Below the pieces are notes generated by a model. It did no database searches. It saw only the letters and a program-made list of their open reading frames with translations, and had not been told where the DNA came from. A DNA stretch of 64,000 bases from M3007 sp040397785 (GTDB lineage Bacteria > Bacteroidota > Bacteroidia > Chitinophagales > Saprospiraceae): contig JBBAVI010000022.1 in assembly GCA_040397785.1 (NCBI GenBank), positions 1-64,000 of the forward strand. The letters are read 5' to 3'. Shown piece after piece: positions 18,136 to 27,294 of this stretch; positions within the stretch are counted from its first letter, which is position 1, and each line of letters starts with the position of its first letter. The position numbers and the translations under genes are program-made.

Positions 18136-18766
18136 TATCCGGTTTTTGAAAAGAAACACGCTTCCTGCTTGCCTTTGCAGCAGCGGTTTATGCAGTATGC
18201 GCTTTGGTCGGCCACTGAATGAATCGCTGCTTTTTATAAAGTCCAATTGGTATGCCAAGCGCATTTTTAGGATGTGCAATAAAAAAGGCCGACGCACACG
18301 TTTGTGCACCAGCCTAAATAGTTCTCCTCCATAGTGTTTGTGTATCTTAGGTTATTGGGCAGGACATACCGGAATACACTTTTGCAATCCGGCATGTTCC
18401 TTGACCTCAATATTGCTTCCTTACTTAAGGCGATCGGGGGTGGGGGGTAATCTCAAAATCTAGCCGCTCAATCCTGTTGTCCCCGATCTGTTTGTTTGTT
18501 TTTTGCTTGCTTGATGATACAAAGATGGGGCGGGAGCAAGGGTCCTGCCGGATGTTTTCGGGAAACGGTAGGTGTAGGCCTGTTTTTGACCGGTACGCCG
18601 CTTTTTTCAATTTTAAAGGCTTGCTGAAGTAGATCTTTGGCTGTGCGAATGCGTAATATAAAAGATTGAATTTAAAAAAAGGTGCTGATGCAGCGCAAGT
18701 TTGAAGTAAAAGGGGCATCTTACGGCAGTCAAATTATTTCGAGCTCAATTCATCATCGGTATCCTT
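18136..18766. other. 631-bp region without a convincing gene
   Basis: Frames here have poor composition. The longest minus-strand frame (18425-18718, 97 codons) has no motif and no promoter. The only clear element is the minus-strand terminator at 18286-18315, which implies a short minus-strand transcript starting somewhere to its right. A C-tract at 18436-18448 adds to the non-coding look. Confidence 0.6.
18286..18315 (-). terminator. Orphan minus-strand terminator
   Basis: The hairpin has an outer AGGC/GCCT stem, a symmetrical 4x4 internal loop and an inner GCACA/TGTGC stem around CGTT. On the minus strand it is followed by TTTTTTATT. No recognised gene precedes it on that strand. Confidence 0.55.
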
Positions 18767-20008
18767 ATGAAATATATCAACCTGCTTTTGTTGTTTTTAG
18801 GTGCCAATTGCTGTGCCCTCACTGCCCAAGGCCCGGCGATTACTTCCTGGGTACGCAACCCTGGTACCGAAACGGGTTACAACAACCTGCCTTCCAATGT
18901 TCAAATCGTACAATATTCTGCCAATAATGTGTACGTAAGTTGCAGCTGCATACCTGGTTATGATATTGGACCATGGGCTGGCAATCCTAACACACCAATA
19001 AATAAGAATTTTGTCTATAAAATCACGCTGAACCCCACCAAAAACAACGGCACCCTCACCACCGTCGGCCTCGGCCACACGGGCGTTTGGACCAACGGTG
19101 TCAGCGTATTTAATGCCGACGATGGCATGAGTTACAACAACCAGGGCGTTTGGAAGCGCAATGCCTTATACTGGGAAGGCGCGAGTTTTGATGATTGCCT
19201 CGGACATCCTGCCCCTGGCGGCGAATACCACCACCATGTAAACCCGCGCTGTGTGTATGATGATACCGACAGCACCTACCATGCACCCATTATCGGTTAC
19301 GCCTTTGACGGATTTCCCATTTATGGCGCTTACGGGTTTGCCAACGCCGATGGAACGGGCGGCATTAAACGCATACAGTCGTCTTACCAAATTCGCAATA
19401 TAACCACCCGTACCACGCTCCCGAATGGTTCCACAGCAAGCGCGGCGGGTCCGGCGGTGAGTGCGCAATTTCCGATTGGTTGCTACATTCAGGATCATGT
19501 GTACGTGCAGGGCGCGGGCGACTTAGACGAACGCAATGGCCGTTTTTGCATTACACCCGAATATCCAAATGGTATTTACGCTTATTTTGTTACGATTGAT
19601 GGCAATTTGGATCCGGTATTCCCATTCACTATGTTTGGTACTTTTTATGGCGTTGTGCAGGCGGGTAACATGGGCGGTCCGAACAGCGGCCACAATACCA
19701 TCAATGAAACAACCATCGTGTACAATGGTGTGAGCGCAAGCCACACTCCAGAGACCGGTATTGAATACGAATTTGGCCCCAATCCGGTTAAATCAACGGC
19801 GTTCATTTATTTTACCCCCAACAGTGTCAACAACATCACCGGCGTATTGTACAATGAAAACGGCGCCGTGATAGCCGATTATCAAAACCTGCAACCCAGT
19901 ATTCAGTACCCATTGGATTTGTCGGAATTGCCCTCTGGGGTTTATTTCCTGCATTTGAATGCCGATAAAGCACAAGTGATTCAGAAAATTGTAAAAGTGA
20001 AGCGTTAA
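18767..20008 (+). CDS. YHYH domain protein with T9SS-type C-terminal sorting domain
   Basis: The product is 413 residues with a signal peptide (ending ALTAQ). The YHYH domain spans about 85-290 and includes the signature GEYHHHVNPRC and the segment GYAFDGFPIYGAYG. The C-terminal about 75 residues start with EFGPNPVKSTAFIYF and end LPSGVYFLHLNADKAQVIQKIVKVKR-like, the pattern of a type A T9SS sorting domain, so the protein is probably secreted and attached to the cell surface. YHYH proteins are uncharacterised, but histidine-rich motifs suggest metal binding. Its stop codon directly abuts the ATG of the MbnP-like gene, so the two are co-translated partners. Confidence 0.88.
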   Translation: MKYINLLLLFLGANCCALTAQGPAITSWVRNPGTETGYNNLPSNVQIVQYSANNVYVSCSCIPGYDIGPWAGNPNTPINKNFVYKITLNPTKNNGTLTTVGLGHTGVWTNGVSVFNADDGMSYNNQGVWKRNALYWEGASFDDCLGHPAPGGEYHHHVNPRCVYDDTDSTYHAPIIGYAFDGFPIYGAYGFANADGTGGIKRIQSSYQIRNITTRTTLPNGSTASAAGPAVSAQFPIGCYIQDHVYVQGAGDLDERNGRFCITPEYPNGIYAYFVTIDGNLDPVFPFTMFGTFYGVVQAGNMGGPNSGHNTINETTIVYNGVSASHTPETGIEYEFGPNPVKSTAFIYFTPNSVNNITGVLYNENGAVIADYQNLQPSIQYPLDLSELPSGVYFLHLNADKAQVIQKIVKVKR

Positions 20009-20725
20009 ATGTTTGTTTGGGTTTTATATTATATGGAGTGCCTGGCCGGATGGATGGGGCTTTTTGCCCCGCCCGCGCAGTTAAACCTGGTGCTGGAACA
20101 TGTGGTCGACGGACGGGCCTTGTACCTCGATACGGCGGTGTATTACAATGCCTTACAACAGCCTTTCAGTGTTTCAAAATGTAAATATTATCTGGGAAAT
20201 CCGGTCTTGCTCGCTGCTGCAGGACCGGATTTTCATTCCAATATTTATTATTTGGTCGATGTAGAAGAAGACCCAATCCTGGCGTTTCCTTTGCAAAAAA
20301 TTCCGCCAGGTCGGTACCGCGCCTTACAATTTACCCTCGGGGTAGACAGTTTGCACAATTGCAGCGGGGTGCAAACGGGTGCGCTCGATCCCGAAAATGC
20401 CATGTTTTGGGCCTGGAATACGGGCTATATTTTTTTAAAAATAGAAGGTACAGCACCCGCATCCAAATCGCCCGGCCACTTTTTTGAATTTCATATTGGC
20501 GGCTTTCGGTCCCCACACAATTGTATCCGCACCGTTACCCTGCCTTTCGAGCAGGTGCTGGATCTTCAGGCGGGCGCCCGCAACGAACTCCGACTTCGGG
20601 TCAATGTGGGGGAGATTTTGCGTACCCCCAACACCATTGATTTTGGCGTCCATTCGGCCATTACTGATTTTAATTACGCCGAATTGATTGCCAATAATTA
20701 TGTAGATATGTTTTCTATTCGATAA
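20009..20725 (+). CDS. MbnP-like protein
   Basis: The product is 238 residues. It has the features of the MbnP family (copper-binding periplasmic proteins first seen beside methanobactin genes): ALYLDTAVYYNALQQPFSVSKCKYYL near 37-62, the tryptophan-rich MFWAWNTGYIFLKIEG near 131-146, and FEFHIGGF near 159. The N-terminus is hydrophobic (WVLYYMECLAGWMGLF) but lacks the positive charges of a classical signal peptide. The usual companion, a MauG/MbnH-type dihaem protein, is not in this window. The ATG follows the YHYH stop codon with no gap, so the pair is translationally coupled. A role in copper or other metal handling is inferred from the family. Confidence 0.85.
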   Translation: MFVWVLYYMECLAGWMGLFAPPAQLNLVLEHVVDGRALYLDTAVYYNALQQPFSVSKCKYYLGNPVLLAAAGPDFHSNIYYLVDVEEDPILAFPLQKIPPGRYRALQFTLGVDSLHNCSGVQTGALDPENAMFWAWNTGYIFLKIEGTAPASKSPGHFFEFHIGGFRSPHNCIRTVTLPFEQVLDLQAGARNELRLRVNVGEILRTPNTIDFGVHSAITDFNYAELIANNYVDMFSIR

Positions 20726-20740
20726 TTGCGTGTAAACACC

Positions 20741-20772
20741 TTGACAAATTCCTGGTTCTTCCATTATCTTTG
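20741..20772 (+). promoter_or_regulatory. Bacteroidota-type promoter for the Pif1-like helicase
   Basis: TTG at 20741-20743 is followed after 21 bases by TATCTTTG at 20765-20772, an exact -7 box. The ATG is 36 bases further on. Confidence 0.65.
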
Positions 20773-20807
20773 CAATCTATCTTTTAATCGTTCACTACAC
20801 CGAATGC

Positions 20808-23267
20808 ATGACCGTTTCTACTAATCCCCAACGCGATCTGGCTTTTGATTACGTCAGATATACCCACAAAAACATCTTTTTGACGGGTAAAGCCGGTACC
20901 GGCAAAACAACTTTCCTCCACCAAATCAAGCAGGATTCCCCCAAACGTATGGTCATTGTAGCGCCCACCGGCGTAGCAGCCATCAATGCCGGCGGAATGA
21001 CCATCCACTCTTTTTTTCAACTGCCTTTTGGTCCTTATCTGCCTGGTAGTGATCGGGACAACACCGTTCAACGGAAATTTACCAAAGAAAAAATCCGGCT
21101 CATTCAAAGCCTCGACCTGTTGGTCATCGATGAAATCAGCATGGTGCGCGCCGATGTACTGGATAGCATCGATGCGGTGCTGCGGCGTTACCGCGATGGC
21201 TACAAACCTTTTGGGGGCGTGCAACTGCTCATGATTGGCGACCTGCACCAATTGCCACCCGTTGTGAAAGATGAAGAGTGGAACCTCCTGCGCAATATTT
21301 ACGCAACCCCTTATTTTTTTAGCAGCCTGGCCCTGCAACAAACGGACCCGGTTTCAATCGAATTAAAGCATATTTACCGACAATCCGACGCGCAATTCAT
21401 TGATTTGCTCAATCGGGTGCGCGATAATAAATTGGATGCCGAAGTGCTGGAAATACTCAACAGCCGCTTCGTTCCCCGCTTTAAAGCAGCCGAAAACGAA
21501 CCCTATATTACCCTTACAGCCCTCAATGCCGAGGCACAGGAAATTAATGTCGAAAAATTAAAGGAAATTCCCCAGCCTGTTTCGGTGTTCAAGGCAACCA
21601 TTACCGGCGATTTTCCCGCACACGCCTATCCAACCGAAGAAACCCTCGAATTCAAAGTGAACGCGCAGGTAATGTTTGTAAAAAACGATATTAACCGCGA
21701 AAAACGATACTATAACGGCAAGTTAGGGGTGATTACCCGCATTGAAGAGCATGCCATCCACGTACAATGCCCCTCGGAAAGTGAACCCATCGTCGTGGCC
21801 CGGATGGAATGGAACAATGTGAAATATAGCCTCAACGAACAAACCAAAGAGGTGACCGAAAATATTATTGGCACCTTTGTCCAGTTCCCACTCAAATTAG
21901 CCTGGGCCATTACCATCCACAAAAGCCAGGGACTCACCTTCGAACGGGCCATTATTGATGCGCAAGCGGCTTTCGCCCACGGACAGGTGTACGTGGCCCT
22001 GAGCAGATGTAAAAGTTTTGAAGGCATTGTTTTAAGGTCTAAAATTGTACCCGCCAGCGTCAAAACCGATGCTACGGTGCGCAATTACACCGAAGAAGCC
22101 GATAAAAATGCGCCGGATGTAGGCCATTTACAAGCCTCCAAAAACGCTTATCAACAACATTTGGTGCTGGAATTATTTGGGTTTGGTGCCTTAAATAGGG
22201 CCTTCGAACTCTTACAACGCCTTTATTTGACCCATGAAAAAGCCATTCATCCGGTAAGTTATGCCCAAAGCGCGGTGTTAAACTCGGAATATACGGTCCC
22301 GTTTTTCGAAACAGCACAAAAATTTCAAGTACAAATTAAAGCGCTATTTGCCGAAAATACGTTGCCGGAAACCAACACCGCGTTGCAGGAACGGGTGCAA
22401 AAAGCCGGTACTTGGTTTAGCGATCAACTGAAAACGGTGTTTGATCCCTGCACTCAATTATTAGAATTCGTATCTGATGACCAAAATATCAAAGGCGCTA
22501 TTTATGAAGCCCTGGAAAATTTGCGCTTCCAAATTTTTATAAAAAAAGCCTGTCTGGCTACCCTGGCACAAGGCTTTTCGGCCCAACAATACCTCCGCAC
22601 CAAAACCAATGCGGAACTCGACTTCAAAGCGCAACAAAACAGGCCCATTGAAACGTCCGTTCCTGCCATCGGCGCGCATCCCGTACTGTTGCAACGCTTG
22701 AAAAAATGGCGTACCGATACAGCCAGCCACTTAAATGTGGAAGCATTCCAGGTGCTTTCTACCAAACTGTTGCTCGAAATTGCTGAACTATTACCGACCA
22801 CACCGGCAGAATTAAAACGCATAAAAGGGATAGGCGCTGCCAAAATAAAGCAATTCGGCCCAGCCATGCTTGACCTGATACACCAGTATTGCACCGAAAA
22901 GTCGATTGATTTTGAACCGCTTTCCGCCAATGCGTTCGACCCCGCGCCACCCAAACCCGATACGAAATTGATCAGCCTGGAAATGTTTCAATCTGGAAAA
23001 ACCATTGACGAAATTGCGGCCGAACGCGTGATGGTAACGAGCACCATTGAAGGCCATTTGTCGCATTTTATCGTCTTAGGCAACCTGGAAATCAGCCATT
23101 TCCTTCCCATGGAGCAGGTGGAAGAAATCAGCCAGTATTTCATGGAACAACAAACCACCGCAACGGCGGGTGCCAAGTCGCACTTTGAAGATAAATACTC
23201 GTTTGGACAATTGAAAATGGTGGTAAAACACCTGGAACGACATGGATTTGCCCCTAATCCAGTGTGA
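20808..23267 (+). CDS. Pif1-like SF1B helicase with HRDC and C-terminal HTH domains
   Basis: The product is 819 residues. Motif I is GKAGTGKTTF (K33), followed by APTGVAAINAGGMTIHSFF (Ia), LVIDEISMVRADVLD (II) and GDLHQLPPV (III); the C-terminal half of the core has AITIHKSQGLTFERAIID and VYVALSRCKSFEG (V/VI). This is the Pif1/Dda type, acting 5' to 3' on DNA. Residues about 625-690 form an HRDC domain with KRIKGIGAAKIKQFG, and the last 110 residues a helix-turn-helix domain (TIDEIAAERVMVTSTIEGHL) as in the C-terminal domain of RecQ-like helicases. This fusion is common in Bacteroidota. It has its own promoter and converges with a small membrane gene one base away. Confidence 0.92.
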   Translation: MTVSTNPQRDLAFDYVRYTHKNIFLTGKAGTGKTTFLHQIKQDSPKRMVIVAPTGVAAINAGGMTIHSFFQLPFGPYLPGSDRDNTVQRKFTKEKIRLIQSLDLLVIDEISMVRADVLDSIDAVLRRYRDGYKPFGGVQLLMIGDLHQLPPVVKDEEWNLLRNIYATPYFFSSLALQQTDPVSIELKHIYRQSDAQFIDLLNRVRDNKLDAEVLEILNSRFVPRFKAAENEPYITLTALNAEAQEINVEKLKEIPQPVSVFKATITGDFPAHAYPTEETLEFKVNAQVMFVKNDINREKRYYNGKLGVITRIEEHAIHVQCPSESEPIVVARMEWNNVKYSLNEQTKEVTENIIGTFVQFPLKLAWAITIHKSQGLTFERAIIDAQAAFAHGQVYVALSRCKSFEGIVLRSKIVPASVKTDATVRNYTEEADKNAPDVGHLQASKNAYQQHLVLELFGFGALNRAFELLQRLYLTHEKAIHPVSYAQSAVLNSEYTVPFFETAQKFQVQIKALFAENTLPETNTALQERVQKAGTWFSDQLKTVFDPCTQLLEFVSDDQNIKGAIYEALENLRFQIFIKKACLATLAQGFSAQQYLRTKTNAELDFKAQQNRPIETSVPAIGAHPVLLQRLKKWRTDTASHLNVEAFQVLSTKLLLEIAELLPTTPAELKRIKGIGAAKIKQFGPAMLDLIHQYCTEKSIDFEPLSANAFDPAPPKPDTKLISLEMFQSGKTIDEIAAERVMVTSTIEGHLSHFIVLGNLEISHFLPMEQVEEISQYFMEQQTTATAGAKSHFEDKYSFGQLKMVVKHLERHGFAPNPV

Positions 23268-23268
23268 T

Positions 23269-23532
23269 TTACGCGCGCGCTTTGCTTTTATCTACAAGAT
23301 AAGCCGCAAGCACCACGATCCAGGGTAGCGCCGCAACAAGCAGGCCCGGCCAGCGCAATTTGAACACAAAACGCAAGGCCAAGCTTAAAATCAGCACCAA
23401 AATCATTAAGAGTGTGATCCAGGTATTCAGGGTATCGGATGCCCCAAAACTGCGTCGAAAACCACCGCCCACTGTCGAAAGTACCAGCAGCAAGGCATCT
23501 AATACCCAAAAAAGCCAAAAAAAGAATCCCAT
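23269..23532 (-). CDS. Small membrane protein, unknown
   Basis: The product is 87 residues with three hydrophobic segments (about 3-19, 36-55, 62-80) and a basic C-terminus (DKSKARA). No family is recognised. Two bases separate it from the upstream membrane gene at 23535, so they form an operon. Its stop codon lies one base from the stop of the convergent helicase gene, leaving no room for a separate terminator. Confidence 0.65.
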   Translation of the reverse strand: MGFFFWLFWVLDALLLVLSTVGGGFRRSFGASDTLNTWITLLMILVLILSLALRFVFKLRWPGLLVAALPWIVVLAAYLVDKSKARA

Positions 23533-23534
23533 GG

Positions 23535-23924
23535 TTAGTTTTGATAAAAGGTGACTCGAATCAATACATATACGGAGCCTGCGATCAAAACGAACAGCGA
23601 AAACAGAATACCCACCATGTAAGCCGTACCGATGCCCGGTCCTTGTTTACTGTAATGTTCCATGGCCGTTTCTAAAAAAAAGTGGCTCCCCAATACGCCT
23701 GCTACCCAAATACGCAGCAGCAGCCAGGGACGTACCACGCCCGGAACATACCACAACAAAAAACTAAGCAGCACCAATAAAGGCGCAATATTGGAGGTTT
23801 GGAGGATGATTTTATCCATTAATTTGGTGGGCGGATGGTTGGCCTGCGCGAGCCAAAGGGCCACACCGTAAGCAAGGGCCCAAATCAGTTCGGGGCCAAT
23901 AAGTAGTTGAAAATAACGCGACAT
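23535..23924 (-). CDS. Small four-helix membrane protein, unknown
   Basis: The product is 129 residues from the preferred start at 23924 (MSRYFQLLIG). Hydrophobic segments cover about 10-26, 44-62, 66-82 and 98-122. The segment HYSKQGPGIGTAYMVG is the only polar loop of note. An upstream in-frame start at 23999 would add 25 residues with no membrane character. It is the first gene of a two-gene operon with the 87-residue membrane protein. No function can be named. Confidence 0.65.
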   Translation of the reverse strand: MSRYFQLLIGPELIWALAYGVALWLAQANHPPTKLMDKIILQTSNIAPLLVLLSFLLWYVPGVVRPWLLLRIWVAGVLGSHFFLETAMEHYSKQGPGIGTAYMVGILFSLFVLIAGSVYVLIRVTFYQN

Positions 23925-24068
23925 AACAGGCTGTTTGGTTAAATTATGCTGCCCAAACCAAGGAAAATCCTCAATTTGGGCAGAAAGATACATAATCACC
24001 TAAAACGATTCGGCGCTTAGCACCTGGAATATTACTTATTAAACTTGTTACTCCACACCGCAACAAGT

Positions 24069-25169
24069 CTATTGCACCGGCAGTATATTGTATTGCAAAT
24101 CAGCAATTTCCAGTTCAAGCCAGGAAAAGTCGCCGTCCTTCAGCTGCCAGGTAACCACCGACTTGGATGGAATCACCACGCCGTCAAAGGTGCGTACACT
24201 GGACATATCGTTTTCAATATGCCATTTTTCAAGGGTCTCTCCGCCTTTTTGGCTGTAATAACGCAGCGCATCAAAACTCTTCAAAGCCCCGTTTGCATCG
24301 AAGTTGAAAACGCCCGACGCTTCAACAGAGCCAAAACGCATGGTGGCTCTAGCATGCAAGCTATCGATGGCTTCCCAGTTCACAAAAGCACTCAAAGCCG
24401 CACTCGGAAACCAGCAGGTTTCGGCTAAATACCGCATCATCGAACCTTGGTCAATGGTGGGCCCTTGGGCATTGGCAACCGTAAACAAGCCCATCGTTTT
24501 TACCAGCATATGCCCCTTGCCTTCCTGATACAGATCGCGTGCAATCATGTGCATCCAGGGTTTTCCGGCATCGGCCATCCAAATAAAACCCGGGTTGGTT
24601 ACGGTAAAATATTGGGTAGCGGAGAGCGGCGTCCATTTGCCATTTGGCTTAAAACGCATTTGCCCGGTTTGATGGAGGGATACGAATTGTTGCATCGGTT
24701 TGCCAATTACCTGCGAAAATTCCATCCATTTTTGCACAATTGGCGGCAAACCTGCTACCATTGCCTGGGTTAAAACCGGGGCTACAGGCACCACTTTGGG
24801 CAGAAAACCATGCAAATCGGCCGCAATTTGTTTTCTAAATTGCCAACTTCCTGCTGCGGGCAAGAGTACCAGCAAAATGATTACATTAGCAATCGTGCCA
24901 TACCGGGCGTCGTGCCAATAAGCAAAAATCAGCCATTGCGAAATTACAATCCCGCCGACCGCCAACATCCACCAAGCATCATTTTTAAGCAAAAACAACA
25001 AGGCCGCAACGAGCAAAAGGAGCGCAGCAAGCAGCCAAAAAACACCGACTGTTTTTGAAATCGGGGTACTCAATTGACTGAAACTGGCTAATTCAAACGC
25101 CTTTGCAAAACCCATCAGGTGAATCAGGCCGTGAGCCAATAATAGAATCAGGAATAAATTTCGGAGCAT
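24069..25169 (-). CDS. DUF6544-type membrane protein
   Basis: The product is 366 residues. Four hydrophobic segments (about 3-17, 40-60, 68-83, 92-106) are followed by a large soluble domain (about 120-366) that is rich in paired aromatic strands: FSQVIGKPMQQFVSLHQTGQM, FTVTNPGFIWMADAG, GSMMRYLAETCWFPSAAL and the end ADLQYNILPVQ. These match the family I know as DUF6544, common in Bacteroidota and of unknown function. It follows a 54-residue membrane peptide by 10 bases, and recJ lies just upstream of that, so all three may be one transcript. Confidence 0.8.
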   Translation of the reverse strand: MLRNLFLILLLAHGLIHLMGFAKAFELASFSQLSTPISKTVGVFWLLAALLLLVAALLFLLKNDAWWMLAVGGIVISQWLIFAYWHDARYGTIANVIILLVLLPAAGSWQFRKQIAADLHGFLPKVVPVAPVLTQAMVAGLPPIVQKWMEFSQVIGKPMQQFVSLHQTGQMRFKPNGKWTPLSATQYFTVTNPGFIWMADAGKPWMHMIARDLYQEGKGHMLVKTMGLFTVANAQGPTIDQGSMMRYLAETCWFPSAALSAFVNWEAIDSLHARATMRFGSVEASGVFNFDANGALKSFDALRYYSQKGGETLEKWHIENDMSSVRTFDGVVIPSKSVVTWQLKDGDFSWLELEIADLQYNILPVQ

Positions 25170-25179
25170 GGTTGTTTTT

Positions 25180-25344
25180 TTACCGCGTTAGTTGGGCTGT
25201 GTCGAGCATAACGGCTTTAAAAAGCGCGTTAAAAGTCTTATTGACCTGCATTTGGTAAATTTCGGCCCTACACGCGTATAAAACAATGACAACGATCATT
25301 GCCAAGGCTAATAACGACAACTGCTGGCAAGTATATGGCAGCAT
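25180..25344 (-). CDS. 54-residue single-span membrane peptide between recJ and the DUF6544 gene
   Basis: This short frame starts at ATG 25342-25344 and stops with TAA at 25180-25182. It begins MLPYTCQQ, has one hydrophobic span (LSLLALAMIVVIVLYAC, about 9-25) and a polar tail (RAEIYQMQVNKTFNALFKAV). The span is followed by a cysteine (LYAC), so a lipobox is possible though not typical. It ends 10 bases before the DUF6544 gene and starts 57 bases after recJ on the same strand, the spacing of an operon. Composition resembles a real protein. No family is recognised. Confidence 0.5.
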   Translation of the reverse strand: MLPYTCQQLSLLALAMIVVIVLYACRAEIYQMQVNKTFNALFKAVMLDTAQLTR

Positions 25345-25401
25345 CGGGTTTCGGTTTTAAGACTGGTTGTTGGAAAAATGCAGTCTATGGCACACAAATA
25401 C

Positions 25402-27216
25402 CTATTCGCCCATAGGCTCAAACGCCCCACAAGGCTGAAGATCCTTGATAGTCAGGCTGAGTACCGTTTGTCCGTGCCACGCCTCCTCCCGAATGGAGTA
25501 AAGAATGTCAAACGGACCATCGCGCAGCGCAATAAACCGATCGCCCAATCCGAATCCAATACCGGTTATAGCATTACCGCCATCGGCCTGGCGCAGGGAA
25601 AGGCGTACATGGTTGTTGTCCAATAGTTTACTTTTACCCGTATCTACCACCGCTTTTGCCCAAAAAACAGGGCTGCGGTTTTGTGGACCAAAAGGTTCGA
25701 ACCGTTGCAAGGTTTTCCAAAAACGGTGGTTGATCGCATCCAAACGCAAAGGAGCACTGATTTCGAGCAAAGGCCGTTCATCCTCCAAAGAAACCTGTTC
25801 TTGTACCAATTCCTCAAAACGTTCTGCAAACGCAGCAACATTTTCTACCGGCATTTGCATCCCCGCAGCAAATGCATGGCCGCCAAAAGAATAAAACAGG
25901 TCTTCGCAAGCCTGCAAGGCCATATACAAATCAAAACCCCGTACGGAACGCGCTGAACCAACCACGCGGCTATTGCTCAAAGTCAAAACTACGCTGGGCC
26001 GATGAAACTCTTCTGTAAGCCGGCTGGAGGCAATCCCAATAATCCCTTTATGCCAATCGGGATTGTATAAAACGATGCTTTTGCGGGTATTCCAATCGGG
26101 CAAATCCATAAAAAGTTGCCTTGCCTCAGCCGCAGTGGCGTAATCGACTGTGCGTCTTTGGCGGTTGCGGTGTACCAGCGTACCTGCACGCTCCAGGGCG
26201 CTGTTGCGGTCTTCGGCAAGCATTAATTGAACGGCTTCCCGGGCATCTCCCAGGCGTCCGGCCGCATTAATGATGGGGCCCATGCCAAATACCAGGTCTG
26301 AAATGATGAGTGGATAACTTTTGTTAATCCGGGTAATCAGCGCCCACAATCCAGTACGTGGGTTTTGATTCAATTGGCGCAAACCCAAAAATGCGAGCAC
26401 GCGATTTTCACCCGTAATCGGAACAATATCGCAAGCGATGCTGATGGCGACCAAATCCAGCAAAGGTTCAATTTCGTGCACGGGTACCTGCTGGGATTGC
26501 GCCATGGCTTGGGCCAGTTTAAACGCAATACCACAACCGCTCAACTCTTTATATGGATAAGGACAATCGCTGCGTTTTGGATCAAGGTTGGCGATCGAAA
26601 CAGGCAATCCGCCTTCTGGCACATGGTGGTCGCAGACAATAAAGTCGATGCCGTAACTTTTGGCCAAGGCAATGGCCTCGTGGGCTTTAATACCGCAGTC
26701 GATGGCAATAATGAGTTTGCAATTGCTTGCGCGCGCGTATTCCACGCCCGTCAGGCTCACGCCATAGCCCTCTTTATCGCGATCGGGCAGGTAAAAATCA
26801 ATATTTTTGTAAAAATTGGATAAAAACGCATACATCAGCGCAACGCTGGTCGTGCCATCTACATCATAATCGCCATACAAAAGGATACGTTCGGACTGAT
26901 GCATGGCTTTATGGATGCGTTCTACGGCCAAATCCATATCCTGCATCAAAAAAGGGTCGTGCAGGGCATCTAATTGAGGTTTGAAAAACTGTTCTGCTTC
27001 GGAACGGTTGGAAACGCCGCGTTGCACAAGTAATTGGCAAAACAGGGAATTGATTCCCAGTTCAGATTGGAGTTGTTGTACCCGGGCCGGGTCGGCAGGA
27101 AGCAGATGCCAGCGTGGCGTTTTCAAATGGTGTTCTGTTGTAGAAAAAGTGCGGGGTGCGCTTAATTCGGTCAGGGAACCGGCGGTTGAATCCGGTTGCT
27201 TGGATGGGTGGCTCAT
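25402..27216 (-). CDS. recJ: Single-stranded-DNA-specific exonuclease RecJ
   Basis: The product is 604 residues. RecJ degrades single-stranded DNA 5' to 3' in mismatch repair and RecF-pathway recombination. The DHH-family motifs are clear: YGDYDVDGTTS (metal binding), AIDCGIKAHEA, VCDHHVPEG with the DHH triad, and the DHHA1-type segment GSARSVRGFDLYMAL followed by FGGHAFAAGMQM. The C-terminal about 110 residues form the OB-like domain. The start at 27216 (MSHPSKQ) is chosen over 27273 because a TACCTTTG box on the minus strand (27286-27279) lies only six bases before the longer start. It lies downstream of hflX on the same strand. Confidence 0.95.
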   Translation of the reverse strand: MSHPSKQPDSTAGSLTELSAPRTFSTTEHHLKTPRWHLLPADPARVQQLQSELGINSLFCQLLVQRGVSNRSEAEQFFKPQLDALHDPFLMQDMDLAVERIHKAMHQSERILLYGDYDVDGTTSVALMYAFLSNFYKNIDFYLPDRDKEGYGVSLTGVEYARASNCKLIIAIDCGIKAHEAIALAKSYGIDFIVCDHHVPEGGLPVSIANLDPKRSDCPYPYKELSGCGIAFKLAQAMAQSQQVPVHEIEPLLDLVAISIACDIVPITGENRVLAFLGLRQLNQNPRTGLWALITRINKSYPLIISDLVFGMGPIINAAGRLGDAREAVQLMLAEDRNSALERAGTLVHRNRQRRTVDYATAAEARQLFMDLPDWNTRKSIVLYNPDWHKGIIGIASSRLTEEFHRPSVVLTLSNSRVVGSARSVRGFDLYMALQACEDLFYSFGGHAFAAGMQMPVENVAAFAERFEELVQEQVSLEDERPLLEISAPLRLDAINHRFWKTLQRFEPFGPQNRSPVFWAKAVVDTGKSKLLDNNHVRLSLRQADGGNAITGIGFGLGDRFIALRDGPFDILYSIREEAWHGQTVLSLTIKDLQPCGAFEPMGE

Positions 27217-27294
27217 TTGATTAAAATTAAGATTAAAAAAGGTGATTTGCAGGATGAATTGCTTAAAATTCATTCCTGCAAAGGTAAGGTATTT

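Noticed and set aside
18290..18440. Possible cysteine-containing peptide frame on the minus strand ending CIPVCPAQ
   Set aside because: The frame is closed by a stop 23 codons upstream and has no start codon.
18425..18718. 97-codon frame on the minus strand in the 18-kb gap
   Set aside because: Composition is odd, no motif or start context is present, and its end runs into a C-rich tract. It looks like chance.
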